From contig NZ_CP072801.1 in the NCBI RefSeq assembly GCF_017901135.1, positions 2,973,501 through 3,037,500 of the forward strand: DNA of 64,000 nt. Reading direction: 5' to 3'. The DNA is from Thiothrix litoralis. GTDB taxonomy: Bacteria > Pseudomonadota > Gammaproteobacteria > Thiotrichales > Thiotrichaceae. Numbering within the stretch: position 1 is the first letter of the stretch; each line of letters begins with the position of its first letter. This document shows, piece after piece, positions 1 through 8,913 of this stretch. Position numbers and translations under genes: made by a program. Under the pieces are notes generated by a model. It did no database searches. It was given only the letters and a program-made list of their open reading frames with translations, and was not told the origin of the DNA.

Positions 1-271
1 TCGCCGCACCCCGCGCCTGCCCTAATTTTAGTGCAGATGCGGCATTATTGGAGACGAAAACGTTTTCAATCGCCATTTCAATCGGCTGGTATTCGCGGAT
101 AATGCGGGTGAGTTCGGTGAAAATCGTGCCAAGCCGTTCGGGGAAAGCAGCATCGCCCAAACGCAGGCAAGTGCTGAAAACATGCTGGGTATGCCGCCCG
201 TCAGTGTCGATAATGCCGATTCCCGTCTGGCGGGAACCGGGGTCAATGCCAAGGATGCGACGTAGTGTCAC
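1..271 (-). CDS. ruvC: Crossover junction endodeoxyribonuclease RuvC, N-terminal 90 residues (cut by window edge)
   Basis: Holliday-junction resolvase of the RuvABC recombination repair complex. Only the start is inside the window. The reverse-strand reading begins with GTG at 271, directly next to the yebC stop codon, and runs open to the edge. It shows the family start LGIDPGSRQTG with the first catalytic Asp at residue 10, the second acidic residue as Glu69 in AIENVF, and the conserved ALKLGQARGAA segment. The order yebC-ruvC is the usual gammaproteobacterial one, and the zero-base spacing suggests translational coupling. No ATG is available close by, so GTG is the probable start. Confidence 0.93.
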   Translation of the reverse strand, partial: MTLRRILGIDPGSRQTGIGIIDTDGRHTQHVFSTCLRLGDAAFPERLGTIFTELTRIIREYQPIEMAIENVFVSNNAASALKLGQARGAA

Positions 272-1021
272 TTAACCATGCGCCGCAAGGTCGTCATCGT
301 TGAAATCGGCATTGGTGAAGACTTCCTGCACATCATCCAGATCTTCCAGCATGTCGATCATTTTCAACAATTTGGCGGCAGTATCGCCTTCCACCAACGT
401 GAGATTGTCGGCACGCATGGTAACTTCATCGTGATCCGGGGTAAAACCGGCGGCGATCAGCGCAACTTTCACCGCAGCGAAATCTTCCGGGGTAGTCACG
501 ATTTCAGCAGAACCATCGTCGTCCATCTGGATATCATCAGCGCCTGCTTCGAGGGCTGCTTCCATCAGCTTTTCCTCGTCAAGGCCGGGGGCAAAGTTCA
601 TCACACCAATTTTCTTGAACTGGAACGCGACCGAACCGTTCGTGCCCAAATTGCCGCCGTGCTTGGTAAGTGCGTGGCGCACTTCACCAACCGTGCGGTT
701 GACGTTATCGGTCATGGTTTCGACGATCACCGCAATGCCGCCGGGGCCGTAACCTTCGTAACGCACTTCCACGTAATTGTCGGTATTGGTTTCACCTGCA
801 CCGCGTTTGCAGGCTTTTTCGATGGTGTCGCGTGTCATATTAGCACTCAAGCCCTTATCCACAGCGAGACGCAAGCGCGGATTGGCGCTAGGGTCGGACG
901 TTTTGCCTTCACGCGCTGCGACGGTAATTTCACGGATGATTTTTGTCCAGATTTTGCCACGTTTCTTATCAACGGAAGCTTTCTGATGTTTGATGTTTGC
1001 CCATTTACTATGACCGGCCAT
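272..1021 (-). CDS. yebC: YebC/PmpR family protein
   Basis: 249-residue cytoplasmic protein with the family N-terminus [14 protein letters not shown] and the following KKRGKIWTK segment; length is the usual 245-250. Members are described as DNA-binding regulators and, more recently, as factors that act on stalled ribosomes; the sequence alone cannot decide between these roles. It lies immediately upstream of ruvC with no gap, the standard operon order. A 262-residue open frame on the opposite strand is a shadow of this gene. Confidence 0.95.
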   Translation of the reverse strand: MAGHSKWANIKHQKASVDKKRGKIWTKIIREITVAAREGKTSDPSANPRLRLAVDKGLSANMTRDTIEKACKRGAGETNTDNYVEVRYEGYGPGGIAVIVETMTDNVNRTVGEVRHALTKHGGNLGTNGSVAFQFKKIGVMNFAPGLDEEKLMEAALEAGADDIQMDDDGSAEIVTTPEDFAAVKVALIAAGFTPDHDEVTMRADNLTLVEGDTAAKLLKMIDMLEDLDDVQEVFTNADFNDDDLAAHG

Positions 1022-1083
1022 GTCGAACTCTCGTTTTCAGTCTCAAAAAAGTGCGTTGAAGTTTAACACAGTCATCAAAAGTT

Positions 1084-1248
1084 TCAGACTTCGATCATCT
1101 CAAAATCCGCTTTGCCAACACCACAATCGGGGCAACGCCAATCATCGGAGATGTCTTCCCAGCGCGTACCGGGCGGGATACCTTCATCAGGCACGCCAGA
1201 CGCTTCATCGTAAATCCAACCGCACACCACACACATCCACGTTTTCAT
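1084..1248 (-). CDS. Rubredoxin, 54 residues
   Basis: Small one-iron electron carrier. The reverse-strand frame starts with ATG at 1248, preceded by AAGG about 11 bases away, and ends with TGA at 1084. The product [15 protein letters not shown] has the first CxxC pair at Cys6/Cys9 and a second CPDCG pair at Cys39/Cys42, with the aromatic residues and Pro/Gly turns typical of rubredoxins. Residues 19-37 carry the family spacing between the two pairs, including the [10 protein letters not shown] stretch. It is upstream of yebC on the same strand with a 62-base gap. Short size and clear motifs make the call firm; its redox partner is not visible here. Confidence 0.93.
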   Translation of the reverse strand: MKTWMCVVCGWIYDEASGVPDEGIPPGTRWEDISDDWRCPDCGVGKADFEMIEV

Positions 1249-1335
1249 TTGTTAGTTACCTTTTTTGACTGATGATACGTTATCTTGAGCAATGCTACGC
1301 TGGTAAGCAAAAAGGTCTGGAATACCAAAGGATTT

Positions 1336-1344
1336 TGCTAAAAT
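1336..1344 (+). promoter_or_regulatory. Extended -10 element TGCTAAAAT
   Basis: A TGC followed by TAAAAT lies about 53 bases before the start of the small membrane protein gene at 1397. No good -35 is seen at the matching distance, as is usual for extended -10 promoters. The leader that follows contains a short GGGG-AATAAA-CCCC hairpin. Functional assignment is inference. Confidence 0.45.
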
Positions 1345-1396
1345 TCTGGGGGAATAAACCCCGTTATCCGTAGCATACAGAGGAATCCGTGTTGTC

Positions 1397-1792
1397 ATGA
1401 GTGTTATTGTGTTTGCCGTATTGATCGTCGTGGTCGCCGGGCTAGCCTATACCGGAGGGCGCAAACGTGGACAGGTGGAAGGGTATCGCGCTGGCATCGG
1501 CGATGGCATCAAGCAGGGCAAGGAAGAAGGGATGAAAGTTGGCCTGAAAGCAGGCATCAAAGAACACATGCTAACCACGCTGGTGGACGCCAAACCCATC
1601 CCCGGTATGCATGAAGACTTGCATCAGCAGGTCAAGGATGAATTGCTCAAAGCCATTACCGCCAAACCCGAACAAAAAAAAACGCACCCTCCTAAGCACA
1701 GTGTGCTCAACATGCTGTGGGAGGAGTTCGGCGGCTGGCTACTGATCGGCCTGTTTATTTTGCTGCTTGTATACCTGTTTCAATCAGGGTAA
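1397..1792 (+). CDS. Unrecognised membrane protein with two terminal transmembrane helices
   Basis: 131 residues. Residues 2-19 form one hydrophobic helix and residues 112-128 another at the C-terminus. Between them lies a Gly/Lys-rich stretch (residues 20-55) with a repeating G-x3-G pattern, as in GKEEGMKVGLKAGIKE, followed by a charged segment. The pattern resembles glycine-zipper-like packing, but no family is recognised. ATG at 1397 is the only reasonable start, although the nearest AGAGGA is 13 bases away. It is followed by the 393-residue gene on the same strand with a 47-base gap. No function proposed. Confidence 0.7.
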   Translation: MSVIVFAVLIVVVAGLAYTGGRKRGQVEGYRAGIGDGIKQGKEEGMKVGLKAGIKEHMLTTLVDAKPIPGMHEDLHQQVKDELLKAITAKPEQKKTHPPKHSVLNMLWEEFGGWLLIGLFILLLVYLFQSG

Positions 1793-1839
1793 AAAAAGCA
1801 CTGAACTTTCCCTCCCTATAACAAAGTGATGCCGCACCC

Positions 1840-3021
1840 ATGAAAACAGCACCCCGTGAAATAGCCACCCCTTGCCCGCAAATGTCCCTGAAAGTGCCGG
1901 AAGGCATGACGCAGGTCGAATTCTTCAACAGCCCCGCCAACCTGAAAAATCTGGCGGAAGAAAATGGCCTGTTCCGTACCCCCGAAGATTTGCTGCTGTA
2001 CCGCAAACTGGTCGGGCACAGCGTCGAATTTGACACCTCGATCATTCTGGATTCTTCCCGCCGTATCCTTGACCCGCTGGGTCGCCCGGTACGCCGTGAC
2101 CAGATGAAGCGTCAGGAAAAAAAGGTCTGGTCGAAGATGACGCAAATCATCTGCGATTACATGTTTGAAAAATACCCCGATCCGGCGGAACACCTGATCC
2201 TCTGCGGGGAAGCCAGCCTCGATTCCACTTGGCCGCTGAACAAACCTGGCGTGCCCAGTATCCGCATGATTCACAACCATTTCATGGTATTCCCGATGGC
2301 GCAATTGCGTGAGGCCGGGGAAGCGGATGCCAATAACCCCAACCTGACCGACAGCGGGCATAACACCCTGTTTTTACGTCAGTTAAGCGATGCTTACGGC
2401 AAGTTTCTGGAAGTGCTGGATTTGCAAATCCTCAAGCTGCTGCCTACCGAAGACGCCTCCCTGAAACTGACCGGCTACCCGCAGGGCTTACCGTGCTGGG
2501 AAGTGGTCGGCGGGGCAGAACGCCTGAAAGACCAGTATTTCTGGTACGAATACGAGCAGGTATTACGCGGCTTTCTGGATTTCTACCGCACCTTTTTCTC
2601 GATGGTCGCCACCGGGGAAGTCCGCGTGCCGGACAATACCAATTTCGCCAACCAGATTGATGACGTGCTGCTGGGCAACCAGCGCTTTGTGCGGGTAGCG
2701 CGGGATTTGCGCGAAAAAGTCATTCAAGACCCACAGTTTGCCAATGACATCCGCTGGCGTCCGGCTTACAAGCAAATCCTGTTCCGCGACGACAAAGGGC
2801 GGCTGGTGGTAACGATTTCGCAGAATTCTGTCGGCAATGCCATCACCGAATTGCTGGGGATTGTGGTCAAACGCAAGGTCGATTCTGAAGCTTACGCCGC
2901 CGTCGAAGAAGGGTTGGTGAGCCGTTTGCTGGAAGTGCGCGAACGCTTGCAAGCCGCCAATCTGGGCGAATCGTTGTCGTCACCGTGCTGGCCTAATGGA
3001 GCGTTCCACCCTTGCCGTTAA
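1840..3021 (+). CDS. Conserved-looking protein of unknown function, 393 residues
   Basis: Soluble protein with no signal peptide or membrane helices. A notable element is IRMIHNHFMVFP at residues 141-152, a His-x-His pair in a hydrophobic strand that superficially recalls histidine-triad folds, but the triad itself is incomplete, so I do not assign that family. Basic segments surround residues 74-98 (RRILDPLGRPVRRDQMKRQE). The 3' end overlaps the TauE-type gene by 10 bases, indicating co-transcription. Codon use looks like the neighbours. Function unknown. Confidence 0.7.
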   Translation: MKTAPREIATPCPQMSLKVPEGMTQVEFFNSPANLKNLAEENGLFRTPEDLLLYRKLVGHSVEFDTSIILDSSRRILDPLGRPVRRDQMKRQEKKVWSKMTQIICDYMFEKYPDPAEHLILCGEASLDSTWPLNKPGVPSIRMIHNHFMVFPMAQLREAGEADANNPNLTDSGHNTLFLRQLSDAYGKFLEVLDLQILKLLPTEDASLKLTGYPQGLPCWEVVGGAERLKDQYFWYEYEQVLRGFLDFYRTFFSMVATGEVRVPDNTNFANQIDDVLLGNQRFVRVARDLREKVIQDPQFANDIRWRPAYKQILFRDDKGRLVVTISQNSVGNAITELLGIVVKRKVDSEAYAAVEEGLVSRLLEVRERLQAANLGESLSSPCWPNGAFHPCR

Positions 3022-3794
3022 CTGTTTGGAATGCGTTCCCGTTTGACGGGCTGGCCTTGCTAATGACGGTGCTGGCGCTGCTGATCGTCGGCATCTCGAA
3101 AGGTGGCATGGGCGGCGGCTTGGGCGTGTTGGGCGTGCCCTTGATGGCCTTGACCATGCCACCTGCGCAAGCGGCTGCTATTTTGTTGCCTATCCTGTGC
3201 GTGATGGATTTGATGGCGCTGAAAGCCTTCTGGCAACGTTGGTCGCTGCAACACCTCAAGCAACTGATTCCGGCAGCCATTATCGGCATCGTGATTGGCG
3301 CGTTCACCTTCAACTATTTTCGTGCCAGTGATGTGCGCTTGCTGGTCGGGTTGATTGCGGTGGGGTTTGCGCTGAATTATTGGTTCAAGCCCTTCCAGCA
3401 TTTAGCCGGACGCAAGCCGGGCGTGAAATCGGGGCTGTTTTGGGGAAGTATCGCGGGCTTTACCAGTTTCGTCGCCCATGCCGGGGGGCCACCGGTGAAT
3501 ATTTACCTGTTGCCGCAAAAGCTGGATAAGACCGTGTATCAGGCGACCACAGTGCTGTTTTTCACCACCGTCAATTACGTGAAACTGATCCCTTATGCGG
3601 CACTGGGGCAATTCAATAGCACCAATTTGGGTACGTCAGTCTTGTTGTTGCCCGTGGCTGCATTCGGGATTTGGCTGGGCTACAAGCTGCATCACCGCGT
3701 GCCGGAAAAGCAGTTTTTTCAGGTGGCTTATGTGCTGTTGTTTATTACCGGCAGTAAGCTGCTGTACGACGGTGTGGCAGGTTTATGGGTCTGA
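3012..3794 (+). CDS. TauE/SafE family membrane exporter
   Basis: 260 residues with about eight hydrophobic segments and the family features: an N-terminal GISKGGMGGGLGVLGVPLM loop after the first helix and the second-half counterpart AHAGGPPVNIYLLPQ. Members export sulfite, sulfoacetate or other small organic anions; in a sulfur-metabolising host a sulfur anion is plausible but not shown. The chosen start is TTG at 3012, with GGAG 10 bases upstream inside the preceding gene; an ATG at 3063 would cut into the first helix. It overlaps the upstream gene by 10 bases, and its 3' end overlaps the convergent CorC-type gene by 12 bases. Confidence 0.87.
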   Translation: MPLTVWNAFPFDGLALLMTVLALLIVGISKGGMGGGLGVLGVPLMALTMPPAQAAAILLPILCVMDLMALKAFWQRWSLQHLKQLIPAAIIGIVIGAFTFNYFRASDVRLLVGLIAVGFALNYWFKPFQHLAGRKPGVKSGLFWGSIAGFTSFVAHAGGPPVNIYLLPQKLDKTVYQATTVLFFTTVNYVKLIPYAALGQFNSTNLGTSVLLLPVAAFGIWLGYKLHHRVPEKQFFQVAYVLLFITGSKLLYDGVAGLWV

Positions 3795-5093
3795 AACTGG
3801 CTCGCTTTTCACAGAGGCCAGCGGGGTAGCCAAGACTTTTTCAAGGCGCGTGCCATCCATATCCATCACTTCCAGCCGCCAACCTTCCCATTCACAGGTG
3901 TCAGCGGTTTGGGGCAAACGCCCCAACAGCAGCATGAACAGGCCGCTCAAGGTCTGGTAACGGCCTTTATCTTCCTCGGGAACTGTGCGTAAGCCCAGCC
4001 GATCCTTCAATTCCGGGACAGGGATAAAACCATCCAGCAACCAACTACCATCAGCACGGGGCACGGCCCAAGCGTCGTCCTGATGTTGGGGTTTGAACTC
4101 GCCGGTAATCGCCTCCAGCATTTGATGCAGGGTAACGATGCCTTGCACCTCGCCGTATTCGTCGATAATGAAGACCATTTGCCCACCAGAGTCCTTGAAG
4201 TTTTCCAGCAACGCCATGCCAGTCAGTGATTCGGGCACGAATACCGCAGGCTTGAGATGCTGGGTCAGGCTAGGTTCTTCGCCACGCAACACTTGGTTGA
4301 GCAGGTGACTGGTGCTGACAATGCCGAGAACTTCCTTCCAGTTACCGCGCACCACCGGGAAACGCGCATGGCGGTGGTGTTCAATCCGGCTGAGGTTGTC
4401 TTGCAGCGACTTTTCCACATCCAGATACACCACGTCGTTACGCGGTACCATCAGGGATGTAATCTGGCGGTCATCAAGGCGGAATACATTGCGCACCATC
4501 TGATGTTCCTGCGCTTCAATCACACCTGTGCTGGAACCTTCACTCAAGAGCAGGTGAATGTCTTCTTCCGTCACACCAGCATTGCCGTCATTGTCCATCC
4601 CCACCAGCCGCAGCAATAGGCGAGTGGAACCGGAAAGCAGCAACACAAACGGTTTGGCGACAATCGCCAGCCACAACATCGGGCGAGCCGTCAGGCGGGC
4701 AATGGTTTCCGGGTACATTTGCCCCATGCGCTTGGGAACGAGTTCCCCCAGCACGATGGAAAAATAAGTGATGCTCACCACCACCAAACCAGTTGCCAGA
4801 TAATCAGCCAGTTGATCCGCCACTCCCCACCCTTGTAAGCAGACACTGAAGGGTGTGCTAAATGCCGCCGCCCCCACGATGCCATTGAGGATGCTGATAG
4901 ACGTAATGCCAATCTGTACCGCTGACATGAAAAAGGTCGGGTCTTCCCCCAGCTTCAAAGCCATGACAGCGGCACGATCCCCCTCTTGGGCAAGGTTTTG
5001 CAGCCGTGCTTTACGGGCAGCCACCAAGGCTATTTCCGACATGGCAAAAAAGCCGTTCAATAAAATCAGGCCAAACAAAATGGCAATGTCCAT
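3783..5093 (-). CDS. CNNM/CorC-type hemolysin-family transporter (DUF21, CBS pair, CorC_HlyC)
   Basis: 436-residue integral membrane protein. Residues 1-180 form the DUF21 region with about four hydrophobic helices, including the NGFFAMSEIALVAARKARL start and LGELVPKRMGQ. Residues 200-330 form a CBS-domain pair (TSLMVPRNDVVYLD, then FIIDEYGEVQGIVTLHQ). Residues 345-425 are the C-terminal CorC/HlyC domain with DGFIPVPEL. Family members are implicated in Mg2+ or Co2+ efflux. The stop overlaps the convergent TauE-type gene by 12 bases. It is divergently arranged with the beta-CASP nuclease gene; no clear own promoter was found. Confidence 0.9.
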   Translation of the reverse strand: MDIAILFGLILLNGFFAMSEIALVAARKARLQNLAQEGDRAAVMALKLGEDPTFFMSAVQIGITSISILNGIVGAAAFSTPFSVCLQGWGVADQLADYLATGLVVVSITYFSIVLGELVPKRMGQMYPETIARLTARPMLWLAIVAKPFVLLLSGSTRLLLRLVGMDNDGNAGVTEEDIHLLLSEGSSTGVIEAQEHQMVRNVFRLDDRQITSLMVPRNDVVYLDVEKSLQDNLSRIEHHRHARFPVVRGNWKEVLGIVSTSHLLNQVLRGEEPSLTQHLKPAVFVPESLTGMALLENFKDSGGQMVFIIDEYGEVQGIVTLHQMLEAITGEFKPQHQDDAWAVPRADGSWLLDGFIPVPELKDRLGLRTVPEEDKGRYQTLSGLFMLLLGRLPQTADTCEWEGWRLEVMDMDGTRLEKVLATPLASVKSEPVSDP

Positions 5094-5166
5094 GTTTGAA
5101 AAATCCTGTTATTGAAGAACATGCCGCTATTGTACTACGTGAGGTCAACTTGTACGGTCACAACGC

Positions 5167-5195
5167 TTGCCAGCCACCATGCCCCCCCCTACACT
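5167..5195 (+). promoter_or_regulatory. Sigma70-type promoter for the beta-CASP nuclease gene
   Basis: TTGCCA at 5167-5172 and TACACT at 5190-5195 with a 17-base spacer that contains a run of nine C. A start site around 5202 would give a leader of about 43 bases to the ATG at 5245. Pattern match only. Confidence 0.55.
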
Positions 5196-5244
5196 GAATA
5201 CACACCACCACGTTAACCCCGATTATCGGCCTGATGGAGGAAGC

Positions 5245-6675
5245 ATGAGTATCGAACTACAAATTCTTGGCGCGGCTGACGAAGTGACCGGCTCTTGCCA
5301 CCTGCTAACGGTTGGGGAGTACAAGGTCTTGCTGGATTGCGGCCTGATACAAGGTTCACGCAAGGATGAAGCCCGTAATAGCGCCCCGTTCCCGTTCGAC
5401 CCGGCGGCGATTGATGCGGTTATTCTCAGCCACGCCCACATTGACCATTCCGGGCGCTTGCCCTTATTGGTAAAGCAGGGTTTCAATGGCCCGATTTATA
5501 CCCACAAAGCAACCACCGACCTGTGCAAAATCATGCTGCGGGATTCCGCTTTCCTGCAAGAAAAGGATGCCCGTTGGGAAAACCGCAAGCGTGAGCGCAA
5601 GGGCTTGAAACTGGTCGAACCGCTCTACACCCTTGAGGATGTGGAAGCCGTTTTTGAACTATTCCAACCACTCTCCTACAATGAGCGGATTGAGATCCTG
5701 CCGCTGGTAGCGCTTAGGCTGCAAGATGCCGGGCATATCCTCGGTTCTGCCATCGTCGAATTGTGGCTGCACAGTGGCAAGCAAGACCGCAAACTGGTCT
5801 TCAGCGGCGATCTGGGGCGTTCAGGAATGCCGGTGCTGGAAGACCCCGCCATCATCAAACAAGCGGATATGGTCTTGTTGGAAAGCACCTACGGCGACCG
5901 CCTGCACCGTGACTGGGAAGCCACCCGTCAGGAACTGGCTGATCTGTTTCAGGAAATGACCCGACGGCAGGGCAATATCCTGATTCCCGCCTTTGCGGTG
6001 GGGCGCACGCAGGAAATTCTCTACCTGTTTGCCAAATACTATGACGAATGGGGTCTGTCGCGCTGGCACATTTTTCTCGACAGCCCCATGGCGATTGAGG
6101 CCACCGATGTGTATGCCCGCAACTGCGAACTGTTTGATGACGAATCCTCGCAATTGTGGCGCGAAAACCGCGTCACGCCGATGTTGCCCAACTTACGCTT
6201 TACCCGCACCCCAGAGGAGTCGATGAGTATCAACCAGATACACAGCGGCGCGATCATCATTGCAGGCAGCGGCATGTGTAACGGCGGGCGCATCCGTCAT
6301 CACCTCAAACACAATGCTTGGCGGCGCGATTGCCACATTCTCATCTCCGGCTTTCAGGCTCGCGGCACCTTAGGCCGGACGCTGGTGGATGGGGCAAAGC
6401 ACATCCGCTTATGGGGTGAAACCATTCGGGTGGCGGCGCAAGTCCACACCATTGGCGGGCTGTCTGCCCACGCAGATCAGGCCGGGCTAAGCCACTGGTA
6501 CAGCCAGTTTGAAAACCGCCCGCCGGTGGTGCTGGTGCATGGGGAACAGGAGGCTAAAACCACCTTGGCAGAACATTTGCGTAACACCCTGTCCGCCCCG
6601 GTGCGAATGCCAACATACACTGAAACCCTGTCCCTCACCGCTGACGACCAAGCACACAAGGATGCTTTTAAATGA
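5245..6675 (+). CDS. Metallo-beta-lactamase/beta-CASP family ribonuclease (CPSF-like)
   Basis: 476-residue cytoplasmic protein. It has the zinc motif SHAHIDHSG at residues 62-70 (His63, His65, Asp67, His68), a further metal His in DAGHILGSA, and the Asp of VFSGDLGR. The beta-CASP part follows with IPAFAVGRTQEIL, SGMCNGGRIRHHL and the late SAHADQ, and ends with an HGE motif. Such bacterial CPSF73-like proteins are RNA endo/exonucleases. The start at 5245 is preferred over an upstream in-frame one because GGAGG ends 4 bases before it. The stop overlaps the next gene's start (ATGA), so both are co-translated. Confidence 0.9.
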   Translation: MSIELQILGAADEVTGSCHLLTVGEYKVLLDCGLIQGSRKDEARNSAPFPFDPAAIDAVILSHAHIDHSGRLPLLVKQGFNGPIYTHKATTDLCKIMLRDSAFLQEKDARWENRKRERKGLKLVEPLYTLEDVEAVFELFQPLSYNERIEILPLVALRLQDAGHILGSAIVELWLHSGKQDRKLVFSGDLGRSGMPVLEDPAIIKQADMVLLESTYGDRLHRDWEATRQELADLFQEMTRRQGNILIPAFAVGRTQEILYLFAKYYDEWGLSRWHIFLDSPMAIEATDVYARNCELFDDESSQLWRENRVTPMLPNLRFTRTPEESMSINQIHSGAIIIAGSGMCNGGRIRHHLKHNAWRRDCHILISGFQARGTLGRTLVDGAKHIRLWGETIRVAAQVHTIGGLSAHADQAGLSHWYSQFENRPPVVLVHGEQEAKTTLAEHLRNTLSAPVRMPTYTETLSLTADDQAHKDAFK

Positions 6676-7556
6676 AACTTGGAACCTGCCTGTATAACAA
6701 CCAAACGTTCGTCTGCATTGCCCAAACAGAAGGCGTGCTGCTCCCCGCCCTTGACCCAGCCTTTGACCAAGCAGCATGGCGCGACATGATTTCGCTAATT
6801 GAGAGCGGAACCGACCTGTCAGCCATGCTTGCCAACGCCACTGACGCCATGCGGGTAAAGTTCGCAGACATTACCCTGCTAGCGCCGATCCCGCGCCCGC
6901 GCAAAAACGTGATGTGTTTAGGGCTGAATTATCTGGAACACGCCGAAGAAACCGCCAACCAAATCGGGCGTACCGGCAAAGCCCCCCAATACCCCATCGT
7001 GTTCACCAAATGCCCGACCAGCGTGATTGGGCAAGATGCGACCGTGCCGTTTGACCCGGATACCTGTTCCCAACTCGACTGGGAAGCAGAACTCGGCGTA
7101 GTGCTGGGCAAAGGCGGTAAAAAGATTGCCGCCGCCAACGCGCTGGATCACGTGTTCGGCTATACGGTCATCAACGATTTGAGTGCCCGTGACATCCAGT
7201 TGAGCCACAAGCAGTATTTTCTCGGCAAAAGTCTGGACGGTGGCTGCCCAATGGGACCCTGGATTGTGACGGCTGATGACATTGCTGACCCGCAAAACCT
7301 CGCCATTGCCTGCCGGGTGAACGGTGTCACCAAACAGGCTTCCAACACCCGCAATATGATTTTCAACGTCGCCAGCATTATTGAATGGCTGTCACGCGGC
7401 ATGACGCTGGAAGCAGGCGATGTGATCGCCACCGGCACGCCCAGCGGGGTGGGCTTTGTGCGCGAACCGCCCGAATTCCTGTTACCGGGCGATGTGGTGG
7501 AATGCGAGGTGGAAAGCGTTGGGGTGCTGCGCAATAGTATTAGCGCGGCGGGGTGA
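6672..7556 (+). CDS. Fumarylacetoacetate hydrolase (FAH) family protein
   Basis: 294 residues. The C-terminal two thirds carry the family fold: CLGLNYLEHAEE, DWEAELGVVLGKGGKK with the metal-binding acidic residues, VINDLSARDIQ, and KSLDGGCPMGPWIV. This set is typical of the FAHD1-like hydrolase/decarboxylase branch acting on acylpyruvates or oxaloacetate; the exact substrate cannot be read from sequence. It overlaps the nuclease gene by 4 bases. Its stop lies 3 bases from the convergent rnd stop. Confidence 0.88.
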   Translation: MKLGTCLYNNQTFVCIAQTEGVLLPALDPAFDQAAWRDMISLIESGTDLSAMLANATDAMRVKFADITLLAPIPRPRKNVMCLGLNYLEHAEETANQIGRTGKAPQYPIVFTKCPTSVIGQDATVPFDPDTCSQLDWEAELGVVLGKGGKKIAAANALDHVFGYTVINDLSARDIQLSHKQYFLGKSLDGGCPMGPWIVTADDIADPQNLAIACRVNGVTKQASNTRNMIFNVASIIEWLSRGMTLEAGDVIATGTPSGVGFVREPPEFLLPGDVVECEVESVGVLRNSISAAG

Positions 7557-7559
7557 ACT

Positions 7560-8702
7560 TCACCCCTCGACGACCACCTGTTGATCCCGTACCCGGATAG
7601 CGGCTTTACCCGTTAACACGGCGGTGAACACATCATTCACCAAAGCGCCACGCCAGTCGTCTGACAACGTGGTGCGGCCTTCTTCCAGCATCTTTTCAAG
7701 CTGCTGGCGGGTGGCAATCATCTGCGCGGAAATGCCATGTTCGTTGGCGACCTGATTCAACAAGGCGGTCAACACATCGGCAATCACGCTCATATTCGCA
7801 TCCAGCTTGCGTCGGCGTGGCAATTGCGGACATTCGCTTTTCGGTACGGCTAAACCACGTGCAATACAGGCCAGCCATTCGCTTGCGCCACGTTCAATTT
7901 GCTCGTCGCTCAAACCCCGGATTTGGCGCAAACCGGCTGGGCTATCTGGCTGCATCCGCGCCATGTCCAGCAGGATTTCATCCGACAAAATCCAGCGGCG
8001 CGGAATGTCTTTCAGCAACGCACGCTGTTCGCGCCACGCCGCCAGTTCACGCAGGATAGCCAGTTGCTGCGGCTTGAGGACTTGCAAGCCTTTCACCCGC
8101 TCCCACACGGTTTGTGGGTCAACCGTATACGTTGCCGGATCGGCGAGTTTCTGGAAAGGCTTTTCCAGCCATTTGGTGCGCCCTAAAGTTTCCAGTTGTT
8201 CGCGTAACAGCTTATAGGCATCGCGTAAGTGGCGCACATCGTCAATGGCGTATTCAAGCTGGGCGCGAGTCAGCGGGCGGCGTGACCAGTCGGTGCGTGA
8301 TTGGGATTTATCCAGCGACAAACCCAGTAAGGCTTCCACCAAACGTGCGTAACCCATTTGGTCGCCCATCCCCAAGACGGCTGCTGCCACTTGGGTGTCA
8401 AACAACGGGGTGGGTACAGTGCCGTTACCGAGATGATGGAAGATCTCCATATCCTGCCAAGCAGCATGCAGCACTTTCAGGCGGTGCGGCTGCTTGAGCC
8501 AATCCAGAAACGGTTTCAGGTCAGAAATTGCCAGCGGGTCGATGCAAGCCAGCGTGTCTTCGCTGGCAATCTGGATCAGGCACAAACGCGGGTAATAGGT
8601 TTTTTCGCGAATGAATTCTGTATCGAGGGTAATCCACTCAGCCTTATCCAGACGGGCAAGCAAAGCGGTGAGCTTTTCGGTGTTATCAATATAATCAAAC
8701 AT
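7560..8702 (-). CDS. rnd: Ribonuclease D
   Basis: 3'-5' exoribonuclease for tRNA 3' end maturation. The N-terminal DEDD domain shows the LDTEFIREKTYYPRL motif with Asp and Glu, the HAAWQDMEIFHHL segment with the second Asp, and YAIDDVRHL with the DEDDy Tyr/Asp. An HRDC domain follows at about residues 205-290, plus a C-terminal helical part. The reading frame opens earlier at 8735, but the start MFDYIDN at 8702 matches the family N-terminus better; neither start has a clear ribosome binding site. It is convergent with the FAH gene. Confidence 0.9.
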   Translation of the reverse strand: MFDYIDNTEKLTALLARLDKAEWITLDTEFIREKTYYPRLCLIQIASEDTLACIDPLAISDLKPFLDWLKQPHRLKVLHAAWQDMEIFHHLGNGTVPTPLFDTQVAAAVLGMGDQMGYARLVEALLGLSLDKSQSRTDWSRRPLTRAQLEYAIDDVRHLRDAYKLLREQLETLGRTKWLEKPFQKLADPATYTVDPQTVWERVKGLQVLKPQQLAILRELAAWREQRALLKDIPRRWILSDEILLDMARMQPDSPAGLRQIRGLSDEQIERGASEWLACIARGLAVPKSECPQLPRRRKLDANMSVIADVLTALLNQVANEHGISAQMIATRQQLEKMLEEGRTTLSDDWRGALVNDVFTAVLTGKAAIRVRDQQVVVEG

Positions 8703-8866
8703 AATAATCGTGGTGCACTTAACAAGGACACCCATGATTGTACGGTAAACTGGGAATTAATCCATTTCTATACAAAATCCGTGGGCGTTGCTGCATTGCA
8801 ACGTTAGTGTTTAAGAATATTTGCATAATCAACTGCTTATTGACATCCTTTGCGTTTTTCTGCACA

Positions 8867-8908
8867 TTGATAAATATCAAATGCATTTACCCCTTTAATG
8901 TTTATGAA
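8867..8908 (+). promoter_or_regulatory. FNR/ANR-type operator with class II promoter geometry
   Basis: TTGATAAATATCAA at 8867-8880 is a perfect match to the FNR consensus TTGAT-N4-ATCAA. A -10-like TATGAA sits at 8903-8908. With a start site near 8915, the box is centred at about -41.5, the classical class II activator position. What follows on this strand is a structured segment with a terminator and no convincing reading frame. The box is palindromic, so an effect on the divergent rnd gene is possible, but no -10 sits at the matching distance on that side. Confidence 0.65.
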
Positions 8909-8913
8909 CCGCT

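Noticed and set aside
278-1066. 262-codon open frame on the plus strand opposite yebC
   Set aside because: His/Phe-rich composition with no family motif; it is the antisense shadow of yebC, whose motifs are clear.
1840-3021. Assignment of the HNHF protein to HIT or galactose-1-phosphate uridylyltransferase families
   Set aside because: Only one His-x-His pair is seen and the rest of the signature is missing.
8839-8877. TTGACA (8840-8845) as -35 of the small RNA promoter
   Set aside because: The nearest -10-like sequence is 21 or more bases away and falls inside the FNR box; the class II FNR layout fits better.
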